Below, piece after piece: positions 49,514-54,001 of a DNA stretch of 54,001 nt (position 1 is the first letter of the stretch; every line of letters starts with the position of its first letter). The translations under genes were made by a program, and so were the position numbers. The notes beneath the pieces were generated by a model. That model saw only the letters and a program-made list of their open reading frames with translations. It had not been told where the DNA came from and did not search any database. The stretch comes from an uncultured Nostoc sp. (lineage in GTDB: Bacteria; Cyanobacteriota; Cyanobacteriia; Cyanobacteriales; Nostocaceae). The stretch is from the NCBI RefSeq assembly GCF_937863485.1, contig NZ_CALMFY010000197.1, positions 1-54,001 of the forward strand, given 5' to 3'.

Positions 49514-50722
49514 ATGGATACAAAAGCTTTTAAGCGCAGCCTGCAACATTCAGAGAATTACAATCGCAAGGGCTTTGGTCATAAAGCAGAAGTTGCCACC
49601 CAGTTACAATCTGAGTATCAGAGTAACTTGATTCAAGAAATTCGCGATCGCAATTACACCCTACAACAAGGTGATGTGACGATCCGACTAGCCCAAGCTT
49701 TTGGCTTTTGCTGGGGTGTAGAACGAGCTGTGGCCATGGCCTACGAAACCCGTCAACACTTCCCCACAGAACACATTTGGATTACTAACGAGATTATCCA
49801 CAATCCTTCTGTAAATCAGCGGATGCAGGAGATGGAGGTAGAATTCATCCCCATTGAAGGAAAGAATAAAGACTTTTCTGTTGTTGGAACTGGTGATGTA
49901 GTCATATTACCTGCTTTTGGGGCTAGCGTTCAAGAAATGCAGATACTTCACGATAAAGGCTGCAAAATTGTAGATACAACTTGTCCTTGGGTATCTAAAG
50001 TTTGGAATACAGTAGAAAAACACAAAAGAGTCGATTATACTTCCATTATTCATGGTAAATATAAGCACGAAGAAACAGTCGCTACTAGTTCCTTTGCTGG
50101 CAAGTATTTAATAGTGTTAAATTTGCCAGAAGCAGAATATGTTGCTGACTATATTAGCAATGGTGGGAACCGTGAAGAATTTCTGACAAAATTTGCTAAA
50201 GCTTGTTCAGCAGGATTTGATCCCGATCAGGATTTAGAAAGAGTTGGCATTGCCAACCAAACTACGATGCTTAAAGGCGAAACTGAGCAAATTGGCAAGC
50301 TTTTTGAGCGGACTATGTTGCAAAAGTATGGCCCCACTGAGTTAAATCAGCATTTCCAAAGCTTCAATACCATCTGTGACGCCACCCAAGAACGGCAAGA
50401 TGCAATGTTAGAGCTAGTAGAACATAATTTAGATTTGATGGTAGTAATTGGTGGGTTTAATTCATCGAATACTACTCAATTACAACAAATTGCTTTTGAG
50501 CGGGGAATTCCTTCCTATCATATTGATACTGTTGAACGGATTAAATCAGGAGATTCGATAGAACATCGGCAATTAAATGGGCAGTTAATAACTACAGAAA
50601 ACTGGTTACCAGATGGAGAAATTGTCGTGGGAATTACTTCTGGTGCTTCTACGCCAGATAAGGTGGTAGAAGATGTGATTAAGAAAATTTTTACTGTGAA
50701 AGCAACAGCAATACTGGTTTAA
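49514..50722 (+). CDS. ispH: 4-hydroxy-3-methylbut-2-enyl diphosphate reductase
   Basis: Product of 402 residues, the long cyanobacterial/plant type. Iron-sulfur Cys in [27 protein letters not shown] and [46 protein letters not shown] and [20 protein letters not shown] are conserved IspH segments. Last step of the MEP pathway, making IPP and DMAPP for carotenoids, chlorophyll tail and quinones. Monocistronic with a strong terminator. Confidence 0.97.
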   Translation: MDTKAFKRSLQHSENYNRKGFGHKAEVATQLQSEYQSNLIQEIRDRNYTLQQGDVTIRLAQAFGFCWGVERAVAMAYETRQHFPTEHIWITNEIIHNPSVNQRMQEMEVEFIPIEGKNKDFSVVGTGDVVILPAFGASVQEMQILHDKGCKIVDTTCPWVSKVWNTVEKHKRVDYTSIIHGKYKHEETVATSSFAGKYLIVLNLPEAEYVADYISNGGNREEFLTKFAKACSAGFDPDQDLERVGIANQTTMLKGETEQIGKLFERTMLQKYGPTELNQHFQSFNTICDATQERQDAMLELVEHNLDLMVVIGGFNSSNTTQLQQIAFERGIPSYHIDTVERIKSGDSIEHRQLNGQLITTENWLPDGEIVVGITSGASTPDKVVEDVIKKIFTVKATAILV

Positions 50723-50769
50723 CAGTGGTCAGTTATTGATTTTATCTCTTGGCGAAACACTACACCAAT

Positions 50770-50813
50770 AACAGTTATCAGTAACTATTGTTCACTAGTT
50801 AGTGATAACTGTT
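50770..50813 (+). terminator. Terminator after ispH
   Basis: AACAGTTATCAGTAACTA pairs with TAGTTAGTGATAACTGTT (18 bp, one mismatch), 8-nt loop, followed by TT. Confidence 0.7.
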
Positions 50814-50849
50814 TTGTAATCGCCGATAAAGTATGAATCATGAATTAGC

Positions 50850-52058
50850 ATGACACAGAAATGGCTTTCTATCGTCGGTATTGGAGAAGATGGATTACAG
50901 GGGTTAAGCGCGATCGCTCTTTCCCTAATCACTCAAGCTAAAGTAATTGTGGGAGGCGATCGCCATTTAGCAATGCTCCCTACAGATGACCAACGTGAGA
51001 AACTAGTCTGGACATCCCCGATTAGCGCCTCAGTTGAGGAAATCATCCAGCGTCGGGGTGAATCAATTTGCGTACTCGCAAGCGGCGATCCGATGTGTTA
51101 CGGCATTGGTGTTAACTTGATGCGGCGAATTCCCATTTCAGAAATGACGATTATTCCCGCACCTTCAACCTTCAGCCTCGTCTGTGCCAGGGTTGGATGG
51201 TCTTTGACTGAGGTAGAAACCTTAAGTTTGAATAGTCGTCCATCCTCCCTACTCCAGTCTTACATCTATCCGGGAGCGCGGCTGTTGATTTTGAGTGAAG
51301 GGAAGGACACACCCGCCATTGTTACCGAAATTTTGACAAATCGCGGCTATGGTGGCAGCAAAATCACCGTATTGGAGCGCATGGGTGGCATTCATGAAAG
51401 AATTGTGGAAGGTACAGCTGCATCTTGGAGTGAAACTGAACTTGCTGCTTTGAATGCGATCGCAGTTCATTGTATTGCTGATGCTGGGGTTGTGCCATTA
51501 CCAAGATTACCAGGATTACCAGATAACGCCTACCACCACGATGGACAGTTAACTAAGCGTGAAGTTAGGGCAATCACCTTAGCAGCTTTAGCACCCACAC
51601 CGGGAGAATTGTTGTGGGATGTGGGCGCGGGTTGCGGCTCGATTTCTATCGAATGGATACGAAGCCATGCCCGGTGTCGGGCGATCGCGATCGAACAAAA
51701 CTCGTCTAGACTACTATATATTGCCGATAATGCCGCGACTCTCGGTACTCCAAATTTGCAAATCATTGAAGGTAAAGCGCCCCATGCCCTGAAAGACTTG
51801 CCTGTACCAGATGCGATTTTTATTGGTGGTGGAGTGACAGCAACGGGACTTTTTGATGTTTGTTGGGAAGCACTACGGCCTGGTGGACGTTTGGTGGCAA
51901 ATGTTGTGACGGTAGAGGGTGAGCAAACTTTATTTCAATGGCATGAACGAGTCGGTGGTGATTTAACTCGTATTGCAATTCAACGAGCAGAACCTATTGG
52001 TAAATTTTTGGGTTGGCGAGCAATGGCACCTGTGACGCAATGGATGGTTGTAAAATAA
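50850..52058 (+). CDS. cobL: Precorrin-6Y C5,15-methyltransferase (decarboxylating)
   Basis: Product of 402 residues, two domains as in CobL. N-terminal CbiE methylase (SIVGIGEDGLQGLSAIALSL, VLASGDPMCYGIG, IPAPSTFSLVCARVGW). C-terminal CbiT methylase (LWDVGAGCGSISIEWIRSH, AIEQNSSRLLYIADNA, PDAIFIGGGVTATGLFD). It methylates C5 and C15 and decarboxylates precorrin-6 in B12 synthesis. Other cob genes are not in the window. Confidence 0.96.
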   Translation: MTQKWLSIVGIGEDGLQGLSAIALSLITQAKVIVGGDRHLAMLPTDDQREKLVWTSPISASVEEIIQRRGESICVLASGDPMCYGIGVNLMRRIPISEMTIIPAPSTFSLVCARVGWSLTEVETLSLNSRPSSLLQSYIYPGARLLILSEGKDTPAIVTEILTNRGYGGSKITVLERMGGIHERIVEGTAASWSETELAALNAIAVHCIADAGVVPLPRLPGLPDNAYHHDGQLTKREVRAITLAALAPTPGELLWDVGAGCGSISIEWIRSHARCRAIAIEQNSSRLLYIADNAATLGTPNLQIIEGKAPHALKDLPVPDAIFIGGGVTATGLFDVCWEALRPGGRLVANVVTVEGEQTLFQWHERVGGDLTRIAIQRAEPIGKFLGWRAMAPVTQWMVVK

Positions 52059-52089
52059 CAAGATTTGTGTCTAGTATGAGGTGTTATTG

Positions 52090-52478
52090 ATGTCCCGCAA
52101 ACCATGCGACCTCAAGCCAGAATACTGCTACCATGTCACAATTCGTTGTAATAACCGCGAGTTTCGCCTCACTCGATATGAATGTAGGAAGGTGTTTCTC
52201 TATGCAATTAAGAAAGCTTTAGATAAATTTGGTTTTAAACTCTATTCCCTGTGCATTATGAGCAATCACGTTCGTTATCTATTGGAACCAAGAGAATTAC
52301 AATACTTATACCATTTCTTTGTAAGGCTGCGCCAAATTTTCTTGGCTTCTTATTTCTTTCTTTCTTTGTGTCCTTTGCGTCCTTTGCGGTTCGTTCCTCA
52401 TGTAGTTTGGCGCATCTTCATACAGAATTGGTATTACCCAAAATCATGCAATTATCGTTATTAGCAGCGGATTTGTAG
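52090..52478 (+). pseudogene. RAYT (IS200-like, REP-associated) transposase remnant split by a MITE
   Basis: ATG 52090: SRKPCDLKPEYCYHVTIRCN NREF, then CIMSNHVRYLLEPRELQYL, the start of a HUH-type tyrosine transposase domain. The family motif SNHVHxLxEP has its second His replaced by Arg here. From 52306 the frame enters a MITE; beyond it LPKIMQLSLLAADL continues, where LPKIM is what follows in intact relatives, then a stop. The catalytic Tyr region is absent, so the gene is both interrupted and truncated. Confidence 0.75.
52306..52436. mobile_element. About 130-bp MITE inside the RAYT remnant
   Basis: Left end TTATACCATTTCTTTGTAAG GCTGCGCC and right end GGCGCATCTTCATACAGAATTGGTATTA are imperfect inverted repeats of about 31 bp. 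The interior (CTTTGTGTCCTTTGCGTCCTT) is pyrimidine-rich and non-coding. It differs in end sequence from the MITE at 13691, so a second family is present. Confidence 0.75.
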
Positions 52479-52837
52479 CGATATCTGCTATGGCAATATT
52501 CTGAGTTTTTAAGTATTATAAGTTACAAATATTTTAGCACTCACTCTTTTGTTAAAAACTTTTTGGTTTACTGATTATATTGAATTGAAGTCTGTTTCCC
52601 AGAACGATCGCAAAATTTTTCGGTCTACTGAAGTTGGTTCAGTTTCGCACCTCATCAAATCAGTGCGATAGTTTAGGACAGGATCAGGACTTACAAAACT
52701 GTCACATAGTACCTAGATGCTATCTAAATGTGATCACATTGTACCAATAACCTAAGTCTTGATAAATTAATTATCAAAAGTGATAAACTTTTTTATACTT
52801 TTCCAAAACTAGATCATAAATTACTATTTTTTAACGC
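52479..52837. other. AT-rich intergenic region with repeated CTTTTTGGTCTACTGA
   Basis: Copies of TTTTTGGTYTACTGA lie near 52557 and 52617, and a third is the end of the next gene (near 52848). No gene recognised. Confidence 0.5.
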
Positions 52838-54001
52838 TCACAAAACTTTTTGGTCTACTGAGTTTTGTTGTTTTTTGAACACTGACAACAGCAAACACAC
52901 AAGTCCCATTATTATCAGCGACACTGAAGAAGCAGGTTCTGGGACAGACTGAAGGTTTTGCACAGACTGATAATCAATCACATTCCCTTGAATTGGGCTG
53001 AGTGATGCCAAAAGTTGCTCGATATCTTTAGATATATTAGTGTCATTAATACCAACACTTCTAGAAGAGATGAGCCGATTAAACGTCTGGCTACTTGATA
53101 CATCAAAATCTCCTGTTAACCCAAGAAAATTTTGACCTATCTTACCTATAAGGGAGTTAATCAGATTGTTAGCATCAGTTTTGATCCCTTGCGGAAATAA
53201 CTTTAAACTGCTGGAGCTGGGGTTATTGATGTTTCCAATGGTTGTGTTATCACCATCCGCTAACCATTTGCCATTACCAATGATTTCATTTCCACTCGTA
53301 AAAACCCAGTTACCATTACCAATAATTGTGTTGTTACTACCGAAGTCCCAATTACCATTTCCAATGACTGTGTTGTTACTCCCAAAGTGCCAATTACCAT
53401 TACCTAATATTGCATTATTATTTCCGTCGTCCCAATACCAGTTACCGTTACCAAGAGTTGTGTTACCCTTTGCAAATAGCCAGTTGCCATTACCGATAGT
53501 TGCGTTATCATTATTAAAGTTCCAGTTACCATTCCCAATGGTTGCGCTGTTGCTCCCATAGTCCGAGTTAAAATTCCCAATGGTTGCGTTCTTACTACCA
53601 AAGTTCCTATTGCTATTACCAACAGGTAGGTTGCCCTTATTAAAGGGTGGGCTACCAGCATTAGTAATAGAGTTACTACTACCAGTATTAAACGTATTGC
53701 CACTGTTACTAAAGGGTATATTATTACCAAGGACTTCTCTCAACGGATCGAAAGGCGATTGTTGAAGTAAACTTCCAGCACCTGCTATAGGGTTACTGTT
53801 GCCAGTAAAGGGGTTGATACCGCCACTTGCAATGGTATTGCCACCGTTTAGAAATGGGTTACTTCCATTTGTTAATGTGTTGTTAGTCTCCTGGAAAAAA
53901 TTTTTACCCAGAATTAACTTCAAGCGATCAAAGATTAATTGCTGAAGCTTACTGCCAGCATCCCCAGCAAAGGGGTTGACACCGCCACCTGGAATGGCAC
54001 T
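52838..54001 (-). CDS. Gly/Asn-rich repeat protein with PEP-CTERM anchor (5' end outside window)
   Basis: Open frame of at least 388 codons; the frame continues upstream of the TTG at 53923 through SAIPGGGVNPFAGDAGSKLQ to the window edge, so the start is missing. Two low-complexity halves: NPF-repeats (NGSNPFLNGGNTIASGG, INPFTGNSNPIAGAG) spaced with LQQ helical marks, then about ten 14-residue repeats of the form NATIGNGNWxF, which suggest a beta-solenoid. The C-terminus SVPEPASSVSLIIMGLVCLL LSVFKKQQ is a PEP-CTERM sorting signal, so it is exported and surface bound. Probably a matrix or adhesion protein; inference. Confidence 0.85.
   Translation of the reverse strand, partial: SAIPGGGVNPFAGDAGSKLQQLIFDRLKLILGKNFFQETNNTLTNGSNPFLNGGNTIASGGINPFTGNSNPIAGAGSLLQQSPFDPLREVLGNNIPFSNSGNTFNTGSSNSITNAGSPPFNKGNLPVGNSNRNFGSKNATIGNFNSDYGSNSATIGNGNWNFNNDNATIGNGNWLFAKGNTTLGNGNWYWDDGNNNAILGNGNWHFGSNNTVIGNGNWDFGSNNTIIGNGNWVFTSGNEIIGNGKWLADGDNTTIGNINNPSSSSLKLFPQGIKTDANNLINSLIGKIGQNFLGLTGDFDVSSSQTFNRLISSRSVGINDTNISKDIEQLLASLSPIQGNVIDYQSVQNLQSVPEPASSVSLIIMGLVCLLLSVFKKQQNSVDQKVL

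Noticed and set aside
53166..53765. Leu/Pro-rich frames antisense to the solenoid gene
   Set aside because: Shadow of the Asn/Gly repeats on the opposite strand.

Overview
The window reads as chromosome of a filamentous, heterocyst-type (Nostoc-like) cyanobacterium. The octamer GCGATCGC (HIP1) is everywhere. There are heptameric tandem repeats of the STRR type and many dispersed palindromic repeats. Cyanobacterial marker genes are present: a high-light-inducible protein with an HLR1 box, DUF1816, a group 2 sigma factor, large PAS/GAF phytochrome-style kinases and PEP-CTERM proteins.

Layout. 0.4-8.5 kb holds housekeeping genes: alpha/beta hydrolase, DUF1816, rlmB, mini-RNase III, a STAS protein, carA, a lipid-anchored retropepsin-like protease and trpD. 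8.7-11.9 kb has an ArsR/SRPBCC pair, a broken cupin gene, clpP and an SDR epimerase. 11.8-13.9 kb is a restriction-modification pair whose nuclease gene is split by a MITE; removing the element in silico restores the frame. 14.3 kb is hli. 14.6-22 kb is a three-gene cluster (dynamin-like GTPase, Hsp70/actin-like ATPase, unknown protein) resembling SrfABC in make-up. 23.2-29.2 kb has a multi-PAS/GAF kinase, a cyclase-family hydrolase and an aldehyde dehydrogenase.

29.7-38.3 kb is the most remarkable region: a Ro60 ribonucleoprotein locus. One Ro60 (TROVE + vWA) gene is accompanied by six Y-RNA-like genes on the same strand. All six share a two-part stem (GYGCCCtaACt...RAGCYTACAYA paired with GCTYY...AACTTGYRC). 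The inserts differ: Y1 and Y3 carry tRNA-like folds, Y2 a circularly permuted tRNA-like fold, Y4 only a hairpin. Y5 and Y6 carry sequence closely resembling two functional pieces of 23S rRNA, the sarcin-ricin loop and the L11/GTPase-associated centre. A 66-residue possible beta-grasp (ubiquitin-like) protein, a frameshifted SEC-C protein, a HEPN protein with an in-frame stop, an unknown 277-residue protein and a ThiF/E1-like enzyme lie in the same region.

38.5-54 kb contains a sigma factor, small membrane proteins and lipoproteins, a giant hybrid kinase with HPt, YnfA, an Amt ammonium transporter with an NtcA-type box, an SGNH hydrolase put out of frame at a G9 tract, ispH, cobL, a RAYT transposase remnant split by a second MITE, and a Gly/Asn-rich repeat PEP-CTERM protein running off the right edge.

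Several genes are broken (MITEs, single-base shifts, a nonsense codon). Several intact genes (trpD, two kinases, the E1-like gene) have taken dispersed intergenic repeats into their reading frames. The single-base lesions could be sequencing errors; the MITE insertions cannot.
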